Shown here one piece after another: positions 23,371-36,200 of a stretch of DNA of 64,000 nt. Origin of the DNA: Solanum dulcamara (Eukaryota; Streptophyta; Magnoliopsida; Solanales; Solanaceae); assembly GCF_947179165.1 (NCBI RefSeq), contig NC_077241.1:30251246-30315245 (forward strand), read 5' to 3'. The translations under genes were made by a program, and so were the position numbers. A model generated the notes under the pieces. It ran no database searches and was not told the DNA's origin. It was given only the letters and a program-made list of their open reading frames with translations. Positions within the stretch are counted from its first letter, which is position 1. Every line of letters begins with the position of its first letter.

Positions 23371-23567
23371 AGTTCATCCTTGGAATGTCCACAGACCATG
23401 TCTATTAGAGGCTTGTTTATCAGTGTGTTGTGCACCACATCTATAAACAGGAGGCTATAGGAGGCTACAGGACATTTAGGATGTTACTTTCTTTCTTTTC
23501 TTAGATCGTGTGATAGAGCTATATTTTTAGGATGACCCTTCACTAACCTACCTATATGTTTATAGTG

Positions 23568-24086
23568 ATGCCTCTAAGGAAAGCAACCACTGTCCAGAAG
23601 GGCAAGTCAGCAACGGGGGAAACCAGTCAGACTCCGAGAGTTACTAAGGCCCATGCCCTGTCTATATCGAGAATTGTACATAAGTCGGCAAGCTCTACTA
23701 TACCACCACCCCTAGAGAAGGTTAGGGAAGCAACAACTGTAGATCCTGAATCTCCGGTATAGGAGCCCCCAGTCCCACATCACGGGGCAGAGGATAGAGC
23801 TATGAGAGATGTAGTATAGTTGCTGACTGGACTGATGGCAGTATAGGCTCGAAGGCATGGCCTGGATGATGCAAATAAAAAATATAGCTTGAGGGTCCGT
23901 GAATTCCTAGCCTGCAATCCCCTAGAATTTCATGGGTCAAGACCTACGGAGGACCCACAGGAGTTTACTTGACAGATGCAGCGTACATTGTGAATCATTA
24001 GGGCTTCAGAGACTGAGTCAGTTAAATTTGCCTTTTATCGGCTGTGTGACATAGCCACTAATTGGCATGAGTCTTGGGAATTATCG
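23568..24086 (+). pseudogene. gag start of a second A-type body, truncated
   Basis: The start MPLRKATTVQKGKS resembles element A gag. It includes the EFHGSRPTEDPQEF capsid segment that element A lost, and stops abruptly after NWHESWELS at about 24086. From 24087 the sequence becomes an LTR tail of a different family. Several stops (for example TAG at 23760) are present. Confidence 0.85.
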
Positions 24087-24358
24087 TATCCATCCATGTG
24101 GCTAGTTGAGCTTCCTATCTTGCAAAGTTATGGTGAGTCCTCATCTATTGAGGACTAGTTATGAGTTGCTATTTTCCCTATTTTCAAATACTTTTATTAT
24201 GATTCATTTTGAGGGTGAGCTATGGACATGTCTTAGCCCCCATCCATGTTCATGAGTAGAGGCATGTAGTTGGACAAATGTTTTGAGTCTATGTTGTCAT
24301 ATAACCTTCAGGGCTTTGATCTCCATATTACGACTAGGCCCTAGGTCGGATTGTGATA
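24087..24358 (+). repeat. LTR tail of element F
   Basis: Only the last about 270 bp of an LTR are present. They include GGTGAGTCCTCATC as in the Elem1 LTR and end GGATTGTGATA before a primer-binding site. The left side is a break into gag of an A-type element, without a TG start. Confidence 0.8.
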
Positions 24359-24362
24359 AACT

Positions 24363-24374
24363 TGGTATCAGAAC
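24363..24374 (+). other. primer-binding site of element F
   Basis: TGGTATCAGAAC, one mismatch from the standard site, 4 bp after the LTR end. The following leader matches that at 3832-3896. Confidence 0.85.
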
Positions 24375-24577
24375 ATAATGTTTAAGATATCCTAGGGTGT
24401 CTAATATGCCGCATCAAGCAGAGTTTTATGTATAGTTGTGAAGCGTGCCACATCTATGAATAGGAGGCTATGAGACGTTTTAGAAATTCTCACTTTTATC
24501 ATGATGTATGTCATGCGATAGAGTGTGTTCTATGGCTTCCTTTCCCTAATAATTGTTCTTTGAGATTTAAAGAAAAA

Positions 24578-25631
24578 ATGGCTCAAAGAAGACTACTGTT
24601 TCCAAGGGGAAACAATGCTAATGATGCCCAAGATCTCGCAGGTCCTCAAGACAATGGTCCTTTACTGGACCAAGTGACTAATGCGGAGTACCAGACCACC
24701 ATTACTATGATAGACCAAGTGGTGACCAACAAAGGGGTTGCGACTCCTCCTAATGTTCCTACTCTAGCCTCAAGAGTGAGGGACTTTGCACAAATGAACC
24801 CTCTGGAGTTTCATGGCTCAAATATTGATGAGGATCCTTAAGAATTCATAGATAAGGTCTAAAAGATAGTGAGTATCATGGGGGTGAATTTGGAAGAGAA
24901 AGCAGAGTTAGCAGCTTACCAACTTAAGGGTGTTGCTCAAGTTTGGTACACTCAATGGAAGTTGGAGAGAGTGGATGAAGGTCCTATTGAATGGGAGGAT
25001 TTCAAACTTGCTTTCCTTGATCGCTTTTTTCCTCTTGAGATAAGAGAAGCTAAAGTGTTGGAGTTCATAAATCTTCAACAAGGCAATATAGGGATGAGGG
25101 ACTATGCCCTCAAGTTTACTAAGCTATCTAAGTATGCTCCTTCATTTGGTTGTCGATCTATGTGCCTGAATGAGTCAATTCATATCAGGGGTATGCAACT
25201 TGGTTTCTAAGGAATATCATACCACTATGATTGTTAAGGAGATAGGCATGTCTTGGATCATGACTTTTGCCTATCAAATTGAAGGATAAAAGTTCAAGGA
25301 GACGAGGATGAGGGATTCAAAGAGGGTTCAGTATGAAGGTGGGTTCTCTAATGCTAGGGCCATTGGTAGTAGTGACCTCTCTCAACAAGGCTAAAGTTTA
25401 GGGAAGAAGTTTCTAAGGATAGGGTGACATACCTTAATTCTCAAGGAGGAGGATATGTGAATGGTAGTAGAACTTGTTTTCCTAAATGTGCAAGGTGTTG
25501 AAAAAATTATGGTGGGAAATGCTTGATGGGAATGTGTGCTTGTTTTGGATATGGAAAGATGGGACATAAGCAATTCGAGTGCCCTTATGTTGCCAACAAA
25601 GGTGGATAAAGTCATTCTCAAGGAGGCCAAT
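24578..25631 (+). pseudogene. element F gag with zinc knuckle
   Basis: The start MAQRRLLFPRG is chosen because it follows the leader and matches gag N termini of this group. The capsid domain is clear: DFAQMNPLEFHGS, ELAAYQLKGVAQVWYTQW, then DRFFPLEIREAKVLEF. Two stops (TAA at 24839 and shortly after) lie between 24841 and 24868 in the same frame. A zinc knuckle lies at about 25500-25590 (CFGYGKMGHKQFEC), with the second Cys changed to Tyr. At about 25632 the sequence jumps straight into integrase, so protease, RT and RNase H are missing. Confidence 0.87.
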
Positions 25632-25998
25632 AGAAGTGGGAAGCCTTGAATATGGACTTCATTGCTAGTTTGCCTCGTACTCTTAGGCAACATGACTATA
25701 TTTGGATGATTGTTGATCAAATAACTAAGTCGACTCATTTTCTTCGTGTTAAGACTTTATATTTAGCCGAGGATTATGCTATATTGTATATCCAAGAGTT
25801 GTTTAAAATTAATGATGTTTCATCGTCTATCATTTTGGATAGAGGTACTCAGTTTACATCTCAGTTATAAAGATCTTTCCAAAAGGGCCTTGGTACTCGA
25901 GTGAAGCTTACCCTCACACGGATGGACATGCCAAGCATACCATTCAGAAGCTAGAGGACATGTTGAGAGCCTGTGTTGTTGATTTTAAAGGAAACTAG
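25632..25998 (+). pseudogene. element F integrase core, left half
   Basis: The core begins KWEALNMDFIASLPRT and includes VDQITKSTHF and ILDRGTQFTSQ, giving the first two catalytic Asp. It is cut within GNW (Trp codon now TAG) by insertion of LTR B. The right half resumes at 40021 after the duplicated ACTAG. Confidence 0.88.
25994..25998. repeat. target-site duplication of LTR B, left copy
   Basis: ACTAG, repeated at 40016-40020 on the other side of B. Joining the flanks at one copy restores integrase colinearity (GN*DDH, where the family has GNWDDH-type sequence). Confidence 0.9.
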
Positions 25999-26257
25999 TG
26001 TCACGACCCAACCCTGTAGGCCGTGACTAGGGTCCTACCTGGACCCTTCGTATACCTAGCTATCAACTGGGGTAAACTTGGACTGTAAAAAAACAATATT
26101 ATGTAACAAAGCCCCACTGGGTGATAACGTTTTTATAAACCTGTAGCCCTTTTTGTTTGTATCACAACACGACAGGGCACGCAAGCCGACAAGGCTGACA
26201 CAACATATTAACATATATCATATATCATGTGGACCCAGCTGAATTGAACTAACATAC

Positions 26258-26262
26258 ACAAC
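26258..26262. repeat. target-site duplication of element C, left copy
   Basis: ACAAC directly before TGTCACGACC. The matching copy is at 36691-36695. Confidence 0.9.
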
Positions 26263-29200
26263 TGTCACGACCTAACCCCATAGGCCGCGACTGGGGTCCG
26301 ATCTGGACCCCCGTATACCTACCTATCAGTTGTAGTCATATTGAACTATGTAGTGTTGAAACGTGTGTGATGTGATACTATATACAAAAACCCCCAATAG
26401 TTTAAAACTTTTTCATGTACATGTAGCCTCTTTCATTTATATCATATCATGAAAGGGTACGCGAGCCGACAAGCCTGCTGTAACAAAAACATTCACAATA
26501 TATCGAATAGGCAACATCGAAACTAACTCACAAACAACCCACATAAACATATGTCTACAGACCTATAAGAATAGTAACAGCAACATATGGCGGGACAAGA
26601 CCCCCGATGTACCCCTGAATGTACAAATATATACATTAAGTGACCAGCATCAAAATTTAGGCTCCAGAACAGTGAAGCACTTCCGACTCAGCTGAGAGGA
26701 ACTCCTATGCTGATGGATCTCCAGAATTAACATCTGTACCTGCGGGCATGAAACGCAGCCCCCCGAGAAAAGGGGGGTCAGTACGATACATGTACTGAGT
26801 ATGTAAAGCATAACACATCGTAACTGAGATCATAACTGAAATAGGGATGCAGGGAACAAGTATAATAACTAAATGAATTACTGTACCTGCACCTTAGGAC
26901 ACGTAAATCATACACATCATCATATGCTGTGCCCGGCCCTCTAGTGAACTCGGTGTTATAATCACTTCTTCATAATCACATATCATCATATCATAATGCA
27001 TTTCATTTCATCATATCATCGTATACGGTATCATACCATCGTATACGGTATTATCTTATCATGTATATCATCGTATCACACCCGGTTCACTGCGGGGCTC
27101 AGGGTCACAATGTATTGCTTTAATCTCATATGCATGCCTACATAAAGTATCCGGCCCTTTAGTGAGGGACTCGGTGAATGGAGTGGTGTACGTCTATAGC
27201 GTACCATCATAATATACATATGTACCCGGCCCTTTAAGGAGGGACTCGGTGTTCCTTCCTTATTTCACCACACATACAATCATATTATAGCCGGCCCGGG
27301 ACTCGGTGAATAATCGTATCATCATAACATATAACATATATCACACCTCACGTACGGCATCGTCTCCTCGTGCGTGGAACTATACATATCCGGCCCGGGA
27401 CGCAGTGAAAGAAGTAGTAATACTGTGCACGATAACATATCCCGGCCCATCGTGGGACTCGAGGTAGGATGGGTTACAGTATGTACGAGTAGAGTAGTGA
27501 GAAACCATATGCAACTAAGTCATTATCTAAGACTCGATGAAACAGTCAAGTGAACCATCACCTGAACACTGGGGGAGTAATTATCCGAGGTATCCCTTTA
27601 GATGTCATTAGGGCTTACATCAGTTGGGGCCTCAAGAATCACAGACATTCATCCAGACAATGCCATATAGTTTATGCAATCAGAAACATGGTTTATGCAA
27701 TCAAACACACAGTTATGCAATCAGAGACACAGTTATGTAATCAGTGACATTGATCATTCCAGAGATTTCAAGGAAAGGAGCTTGTATCTCCACTTACTAT
27801 TCACTGTATAGCAGTCTTGAGAATAATTGTTTGACTACTTTCAGACTCTTAATATTCAGGAGTAACTACAAGTCACGAGTTACAATTAGAGCTCATAAAT
27901 GGAATTACCTCTAAACCTATATCATATACCATTTAACTTAAAATTAATCCATTCCAAAGGAAAGAAGAAATAGGCTTTACATGTACTAGTTTTCATCACA
28001 TAAAAGACTTAAGGGCAACAACTCAGCTATTGCACGAGTTCTAACATCAAGAAGTAAATAAGAGTTTCGACTTATATTCAGGGCTTTATGAATGGATTGA
28101 ATCCCACATATCATATACATATCATTTATAACTTACATCTAAGACATGCCAAAAGAAAAGAAAGATAGTTCTACATACTAATTCCAAAAACATGCCAAAA
28201 GAAAGCTTCACATACCTTGTATGGACTTCTCTTAATCACGTCCACATCGTTGTCATCGAAACCTATTTAACATGGAAGTAAGGTAAGTATTAACAACCTT
28301 GGACTTTTCAGCAACTTAGACTACCCACGAGTATTCATAACATTCATCCCTTCGCTCGCCTTCTCGGCTAGTTCCTTAACTAGTTAGGATGTTAACGAAA
28401 ATCGGGCAGCACCTCCCCTATAATGTGCCCTATACGAATTACCAACCATGTACTTAGAACCTGCAGCCAACCAACAATGCAACCAGTAGCCCATACATAT
28501 ACATATTACGACCAAAATTATATAATATAAACCCCCAACAATTCACTTGAAACTAAGATACCAAAACTAGAGTTTTTAATCTTTCTTTCGCGAATTCTTT
28601 AATTGCAAAGCCTGTGGCTGCAACCAGCAGCTCCCACACCTCATTTAGATAACTTTTAGACCCTGCAACACGCCACAACACAACCAGCAGCAGCCCCTAC
28701 ACGTACAACACTTTATTTCGACAACAACTTAACTATAGCGATTCTAAATTCGTTTATTTCGAACGCCGAAATTTTCAAACTTTTTCCCCAACTTCCAGTA
28801 GGTCCTAAGGTGTTTAATACACCGTAATTTAACATTATAAACTTCAAATTAGAGGGTAAGAACTTACCTTTCCCGAAATTGGCTAGAACTCGCCAAAATC
28901 GCGCCTCGGAAATATTTTCAGCGTGCTGTAACGTCGTGGCAGCTTGCTGTCCGTTTTTTGCTGCATCAAATCCTAATTTTGTACTACTAATACTTCCATA
29001 TCATCGTATTATACGCTAATTAATTAATTTACGGAACGAAAACGGGACTTACCTATTTTTCTCCCAAAGCCGTCGCAAGTTTCTCTCCTTAGCTTTAGGG
29101 TCTGTTTTCTCACGTTGCTGCTGGAAATATGTTAATGAACTGAAGATTTTTGGATACATATCAACTAATATAGGTGGTCCCAAGGGGTGACATGTGTCAT

Positions 29201-29720
29201 CCCCTAAGGATGACACATGTCAAGCCATGATTGGCCACCGTGTCATGCTGCCAATTAGGGGCTGCCACGTGGCAGCGGGGTCCACCTCCCCCAAGCAGCT
29301 GCATCACCTACTTGACCCTAAGTAGGTGCATCACCTGCTTGCTTGAGGTGCTGCCACATGTCGCTCCTCCATTGGCTGCCACGCGTCGTCTTTTTCCCTT
29401 CCTTGCGGGTTCGTAATCTCGTCTTACTTTAAGAGCCTATGTAATCCGTACTACGTAAGCTTGATATATCCTTAAGCAACTTAAGTGTATAAGACTCTTA
29501 ACTTAGTGTCTTACGTAAGTAAATCGAGTCCTACGACTCATTTCTTAGCCTCCAACTCTTTCCGGATTCTTATGACTCTATCTCCAACCTCCCTTCTCGC
29601 GAGGTATCACAATCTTCTTTTCTTAGAGTTGTTTGATAGTGTCGTAGCTTATCTGTCTCACATGATAGTGTCTAAGGAACTTAAGAAGTCGTTCCGATCT
29701 CAAGAGTGCGGGGTGTAACA
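26263..29720 (-). repeat. 3' LTR of element C
   Basis: On the plus strand it begins TGTCACGACC and ends GGGTGTAACA, next to the polypurine tract. It contains several GGGCC...GACTCGGTG modules (about 26930-27460, read in reverse) and a G-run/C-run hairpin near 26760-26778. Confidence 0.92.
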
Positions 29721-29734
29721 TCCTTCCCCCCTTT
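29721..29734 (-). other. polypurine tract of element C
   Basis: TCCTTCCCCCCTTT, the reverse complement of AAAGGGGGGAAGGA, directly adjoining the 3' LTR. Confidence 0.92.
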
Positions 29735-29830
29735 AGAACATTCGTCCCCGAATGTTGAATAAAACTTTCCTTAAGACTTTATATGGATCATAGGGAGATG
29801 CCTTTATACTGGAATGACATACATTTTCAT

Positions 29831-30112
29831 CTAAGTAATTAATATACGAGTTCCAAGACTGGGTCTATCCGTAGGCATCGGGAATAGGTACGGACACTTG
29901 TGTTTCATGTCCTTCTCAACCTTCCAGTTTATGTCTTCACGATTCTTATTCCACCACAGTACCTTGACGGAAGCTATGTCCTTAGTTTGCACCCCTTTTA
30001 ATCTTCCGATCCTGGATGGCAATAAGTTTCCCCTCGTAGGATAATTCCCTGTTACGTGGACCTCCTCCACAGAAAATATTTTGGGAGTGTCGTTCCCATT
30101 CTTACGGAGCAT
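29831..30112 (-). pseudogene. chromodomain-coding tail of element C
   Basis: An uninterrupted frame of 93 codons reads MLRKNGNDTPK, IFSVEEVHV, then KDIASVKVLWWNKN and EDINWKVEKDMKHK. This is the C-terminal chromodomain that follows integrase in Tekay-like elements. The module directs integrase to marked chromatin. Here the rest of pol is missing. The frame may be translated only if an internal start is used. Its sister in D (50990) is also open, while surrounding coding sequence is ruined. Confidence 0.75.
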
Positions 30113-30329
30113 TGATCTGTGAAAAATAAATGTATTATTTCAAATCAGACGGTAGGTCCCACTCATAGGCAGCTTTATCTATTCTAAAAATGCTCTGCGA
30201 AGGATCAATGTATCCCCTTCTTGTTGACTTTAGGCTGCTAATCGATATCTTGTCTCAGAATAAGCTTTAGTTTATCAATAATTTAGTGGATCACATCTAG
30301 GCCTGTCCCTTAATCGAAGGGAAAAATGT

Positions 30330-30450
30330 CATACTAAGATTCATCTGGGTTCCTCAATCCCTTTCGAAATGATTTCCAGTAGTTAGCTGTAAATTGAACT
30401 TTTCTCTCTGAGATAATAGATGTGGGGACTCCGTGAAATCTTATTGTTAC
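30330..30450 (-). pseudogene. integrase fragment in element C
   Basis: Read on the minus strand, the stretch gives RFHGVPT, then IIS and FTANYWKSFRKGL, a diverged integrase core around the second catalytic Asp. It is flanked by non-coding sequence and a deletion before the chromodomain. Confidence 0.65.
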
Positions 30451-31196
30451 CCTACTATGTCATTTCGCAGAACCCTCAGCTGAATATGCCTTCCTAATTG
30501 GAGGGGAACAGGTTGATTCTATCAGCCCATCTACCATAGACCGTATGAACTCCCAGTTCCTTAGAATGCGAGGTCAGCTCGTACTATAATACATATTAAC
30601 TGCTTTCCACCTCTGAGTCGGGGTTTTCATTCCCTGAGATAGGCTATCAGACTGCTGATGCTTCTTTTAACTTAAGCTATTGTACAACTCCTCTTAATCC
30701 AACTTGTAATACCTTAGGTATGCTATCTTTCTCTTTTACTCAGATCTTTTCTCTAGTTTTCTTACCATACATCATATTGTAATCCTTACATAAACGTGTG
30801 TACGGACATAGAGCAGTCCAAAAAATTCCTTAGAGGTTCTATACTAGTGGCTTACCTCCTTTAGTCGAGGTCAAGGCTCCACTTTGGCTCTTGTCCTTAA
30901 TACCGATTATATCTGAATAGTTATGCCTCAAACCATCTTACACTTTTCCTGAATAGATTCTAAATATGGCAATCACATTGTTATTACTGACTTTCTTTTA
31001 TCGAGTAATCATTTGACCTCGCTCTTAGTATGCCAATATTCATAAGCTGCACAACTATTTTTGTGCCATTTTCACGAGGTGCGTTGTATTTCAGTCATAA
31101 TCTTTTCTGCTCTTGGCTTACTCTATTCTATATGTGTCGTTGTACTAACCCGCTTTTATAATCTCTTTTTGTCATACTTGTTTTGTTCTCTTTCTC
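30451..31196 (-). other. decayed internal sequence of element C
   Basis: No domain is recognised. It matches the equivalent stretch 49905-50655 of D closely in the opposite orientation, so it was present in the common non-autonomous ancestor. Confidence 0.6.
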
Positions 31197-31298
31197 ACTG
31201 CCCAGGGGTCACCCATCCCAGTGCTACTCTCATTCGAGCACGCTTAACTTCAGAGTTTTGACGGAATCCGGTGCATCAGTTTGGGTATGATCACGTCC
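31197..31298 (-). rRNA. 5S rRNA-derived segment in element C (truncated, not a functional gene)
   Basis: Read on the minus strand, it gives the plant 5S rRNA order: GTGATCATAC, GATGCACCGGAT, AACTCTGAAGTTAAGC, GTGCT, GAGAGTAG, GGGATGGGTGACC and GGGCAGT. The A-box region (AGTTAAGC) and C-box (GGATGGGTGACC) are intact. About 16 nt of the 3' end are missing, with no T-run terminator at the end. It is in sense with the retroelement. It is a captured fragment with a possible internal Pol III promoter, diverged by substitutions. Confidence 0.85.
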
Positions 31299-33060
31299 CT
31301 CTCTTATGGGGTCACGTTTGACGTTTAAGCATCCCCATTTACATGCAATACCATCAATTGATTTTATGTTACGCTTGTACTTATTTTGTCCACTTCCCCC
31401 CTTTAGTGTGTACCTATGTCATTCTCCATATATCTTCAGCTATTTACATGCGAATGATTCTATTCCAACATATTTAACGGGCTGCACCATATCTACACCT
31501 TCTGTTAAATCATCCCCACGTTAGGTTGCCTTTCCAGGAAACCCTAGCATACTCGTAGGGTGCTTTAGTATTCGCAATGTATCGTATAAAATTTCATCTA
31601 ACAATTGATATTCGAGTAATATCCGTAATCTAGCAGTACATTCAAAGCCATATTCCATTCATCCCAATCAGTAATTAGGGAGGGCTCATAATTGGTGCAC
31701 ATTCCCCACTCGAGTGTACTTATACTTTAATGACTCATGTTTCGAGCTTCGTCATTATACTAACTTTATTCCAGTGGATACCACTAATCATTAGACTGGA
31801 GTCACGTGTACATCATACTTCTTTACGCCTCCTGAGCTTGCATCTTTGTTGTGTGCTTTAAGGCTAATTTCTAATCCTGCTTTAAACCATATTAACTTCG
31901 TTGCAATAGGGGCCTTATCTTATTACTCTTTCATCATACTATACCTTCAATTCGTAACTGTCTATTTCTCTTTTTTTTTCCGATACTTATACTTAATTAA
32001 TCGCATCTATCTTGAGTGCCTCTATTAGAACTTCTGTATTATTCCTTCAACTCATTTCCATTTTTGGTTGGGCGTAAGGAATTCCATATCACCCTTTACT
32101 TATTCTCATAACGGTGTTTGTTATATTCACCTGGTACCCCGTTTGTAACCAGTCCCATAGTATAATACCGCTTGACTTTCTTCACGATTCTTACTATGGG
32201 CTACTTACCCTTCTTAGCTAGTCTTGTCCCTAATGTCTCACAAGCTATCTTATTAACACTTCATATCCGTCACAATTCTTTTCCCTTTGTATTCTTGTCT
32301 TACTCTTGTCTTAACCATACTGTTACTTCCTTCAACTATCACTTGTCATAGTTTATCCCTATGTATCAATTCAGGCAATGCCTTACTATCTCATTTTATC
32401 CCGATCTATCAGTCCTCTCTGAGTCATTTTCCTTGGCTTATAGCTCCTTTCCAACTTCGTTGTACTATATCAATAACGATCTCCTAGTTTTTATTGCCAT
32501 TAATTCAGCAATTAACTCATTTCTCGAGGTTAGCCATACTTGTTTAGTCAAATCTCATCATTGTTGCGAGAACCACGTTTCAAGACATACTATAGCCCTG
32601 CAGCTCATTCTCTTTTTATTTCTACAAAAATTTGGGCAGAGTTTCCTCTGTATTTCTTACTATCTCAACACCTGCACGCAGAAAATACCAACAGTGCCTC
32701 ACAGGGCACACACACATATATATATATATATATATTCATATTGTATAACATCTCAGCCACACAGGGCACACATATATAGTCATATCATCTCATATCGCAG
32801 CCGCACAGGGTGCCCACAATTAACAATATGGAAATGAACTTACCTGTTGTGTCCACTCGAGCTACACCTGTTATACTTTCCTGTTTACCTTTCCTTTCAC
32901 TTTTCAATTGTATCTGTCAATCGCATTTCAATACCTTATCTGAAATAGGTCCTTCATGCCTTTGCTTACCTGCGTGCTTCGTAACATCCAATATTGTCGG
33001 TTACTTTCTTCTATCGGCGTTGTCTTCCTACTAAAATCGCAGGTTAGTATGAGGAATTTC
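31299..33060 (-). other. decayed internal sequence of element C
   Basis: This holds only short frames and matches 48040-49800 of D in reverse. GCCCTGTG-GGC blocks recur near 32698-32815. A CA/TA simple repeat lies at 32706-32734. No gag, protease or RT motif is seen. Confidence 0.6.
32706..32734. repeat. CA/TA microsatellite in element C
   Basis: (CA)5 followed by a run of about ten TA units. The matching place in D (near 48198-48225) has only a few units, so it expanded in C or shrank in D. Confidence 0.85.
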
Positions 33061-33214
33061 ATTTTTTATAGCTCGGATCTATCGCATGATCTTAGATATG
33101 AAAGAAAGTAACATCCTAAATGTCCTGTAGCCTCCTGTCTATAGATGTGGTGCACAACACACCGATAGACAAGACTCTACTAGACACGGTCTGTAGACAT
33201 TCCAAGGACGAACT

Positions 33215-33226
33215 GCTCTGATACCA
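33215..33226 (-). other. primer-binding site of element C
   Basis: GCTCTGATACCA, the reverse complement of TGGTATCAGAGC, 4 bp from the LTR end at 33231. The leader at about 33060-33214 has the same blocks as in A, D and E. Confidence 0.93.
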
Positions 33227-33230
33227 CTTC

Positions 33231-36200
33231 TGTCACGACCTAATCCCATAGGCCGCGACTGGGGTCCGATCTGGACCCCCGTATGCCTACCTATCAGTTG
33301 TAGTCATATTGAACTATGTAGTGTTGAAACGTGTGTGATGTGATACTATATACAAAAACCCCCAATAGTTTAAAACTTTTTCATGTACATGTAGCCTCTT
33401 TCATTTATATCATATCATGAAAGGGTACGCGAGCCGACAAGCCTGCTGTAACAAAAACATTCACAATATATTGAATAGGCAACATCGAAACTAACTCACA
33501 AACAACCCACATAAACATATGTCTACAGACCTCTAAGAATAGTAACAGCAACATATGGCGGGACAAGACCCCCGCTGTACCCCTGAATGTACAAATATAT
33601 ACATTAAGTGACCAGCATCAAAATTTAGGCTCCAGAACAGTGAAGCACTTCCGACTCAGCTGAGAGGAACTCCTATGCTGATGGATCTCCAGAATAAACA
33701 TCTGTACCTACGGGCATGAAACGCAGCCCCCCCCGAGAAAAGGGGGGTCAGTACGATACATGTACTGAGTATGTAAAGCATAACACATCGTAACTGAGAT
33801 CATAACTGAAATAGGGATGCAGGGAACAAGTATAATAACTAAATGAATTACTGTACCTGCACCTTAGGACACGTAAATCATACACATCATCATATGCTGT
33901 GCCCGACCCTCTAGTGAACTCGGTGTTATAATCACTTCTTCATAATCACATATCATCATATCATAATGCATTTCATTTCATCATATCATCGTATACGGTA
34001 TCATACCATCGTATATGGTATCATCTTATCATGTATATCATCGTATCACACCCGGTTCACTGCGGGGCTCAGGGTCACAATGTATTGCTTTAATCTCATA
34101 TGCATGCCTACATAAAGTATCCGGCCCTTTAGTGAGGGACTCGGTGAATGGAGTGGTGTACGTCTATAGCGTACCATCATAATATACATATGTACCCGGC
34201 CCTTTAAGGAGGGACTCGGTGTTCCTTCCTTATTTCACCACACATACAATCATATTACAGCCGGCTCGGGACTCGGTGAATAATCGTATCGTCATAACAT
34301 ATAACATATATCACACCTCACGTACGTCATCGTCTCCTCGTGCGTGGAACTATACATATCCGGCCCGGGACGCGGTGAAAGAAGTAGTAATACTGTGCAC
34401 GATAACATATCCCGGCCCATCGTGGGACTCGAGGAAGGATGGGTTACAGTATGTATGAGTAGAGTAGTGAGAAACCATATGCAACTAAGTCATTATCTAA
34501 GACTCGATGAAACAGTCAAGTGAACCATCACCTGAACACTGGGGGAGTAATTATCCGAGGTATCCCTTTAGATGTCATTAGGGCTTACATCAGTTGGGGC
34601 CTCAAGAATCACAGACATTCATCCAGACAATGCCATATAGTTTATGCAATCAGAAACATGGTTTATGCAATCAAACACACAGTTATGCAATCAGAGACAC
34701 AGTTATGTAATCAGTGACATTGATCATTCCAGAGATTTCAAGGAAAGGAGCTTGTATCTCCACTTACTATTCACTGTATAGCAGTCTTGAGAATAATTGT
34801 TTGACTACTTTCAGACTCTTAATATTCAGGAGTAACTACAAGTCACGAGTTACAATCAGAGCTCATAAATGGAATTACCTCTAAACCTATATCATATACC
34901 ATTTAACTTAAAATTAATCCATTCCAAAGGAAAGAAGAAATAGGCTTTACATGTACTAGTTTTCATCACATAAAAGACTTAAGGGCAACAACTCAGCTAT
35001 TGCAGGAGTTCTAACATCAAGAAGTAAATAAGAGTTTCGACTTATATTCAGGGCTTTATGAATGGATTGAATCCCACATATCATATACATATCATTTATA
35101 ACTTACATCTAAGACATGCCAAAAGAAAAGAAAGATAGTTCTACATACTAATTCCAAAAACATGCCAAAAGAAAGCTTCACATACCTTGTATGGACTTCT
35201 CTTAATCACGTCCACATCGTTGTCCTTGAAACCTATTTAACATGGAAGTAAGGTAAGTATTAACAACCTTGGACTTTTCAGCAACTTAGACTACCCACGA
35301 GTATTCATAACATTCATCCCTTCGCTCGCCTTCTCGGCTAGTTCCTTAACTAGTTAGGATGTTAATGAAAATCGGGCAGCACCTCCCCTATAATGTGCCC
35401 TATCCGAATTCCCAACCATGTCCTTAGAACCTGCAGCCAACCAACAATGCAACCAGTAGCCCATACATATACATATTACGACCAAAATTATACAATATAA
35501 ACCCCCAACAATTCACTTGAAACTAAGATACCAAAACTAGAGTTTTTAGTCTTTCTTTCGCGAATTCTTTAATTGCAAAGCCTGTGGCTGCAACCAGAAG
35601 CTCCCACACCTCATTTAGATAACTTTTAGACCCTGCAACACGCCACAACACAACCAGCAGCAGCCCCTACACGTACAACACTTTATTTCGACAACAACTT
35701 AACTATAGCGATTCTAAATTCGTTTATTTCGAACGCCGAACTTTTCAAACTTTTTCCCCAACTTCCAGCAGGTCCTAAGGTGTGTAATACACCATAATTT
35801 AACATTATAAACTTCAAATTAGAGGGTAAGAACTTACCTTTCCCGAAATTGGCTAGAACTCGCCAAAATCGCGCCTCAGAAATATTTTCAGCGTGCTGTA
35901 ACGTCGTGGCAGCTTGCTGTCCGTTTTTTGCTGCATCAAATCCTAATTTTGTACTACTAATACTTCCATATCATCGTATTATACGCTAATTAATTAATTT
36001 ACGGAACGAAAATGGGACTTACCTATTTTTCTCCCAAAGCCGTCGCAAGTTTCTCTCCTTAGCTTTAGGGTCTGTTTTCTCACGTTGCTGCTGGAAATAT
36101 GTTAATGAACTGAAGATTTTTGGATACATATCAACTAATATAGGTGGTCCCAAGTGGTGACACGTGTCATCCCCTAAGGATGACACATGTCAAGCCATGA

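Noticed and set aside
31197..31298. Cassandra TRIM element
   Set aside because: Cassandra holds 5S sequence within short LTRs. Here the 5S segment is in the internal region between LTRs of 3.46 kb.
32361..32837. 158-codon plus-strand frame in element C
   Set aside because: It is antisense to the element, ends in a microsatellite-derived Ile/Tyr run, and the D counterpart is broken into short pieces.
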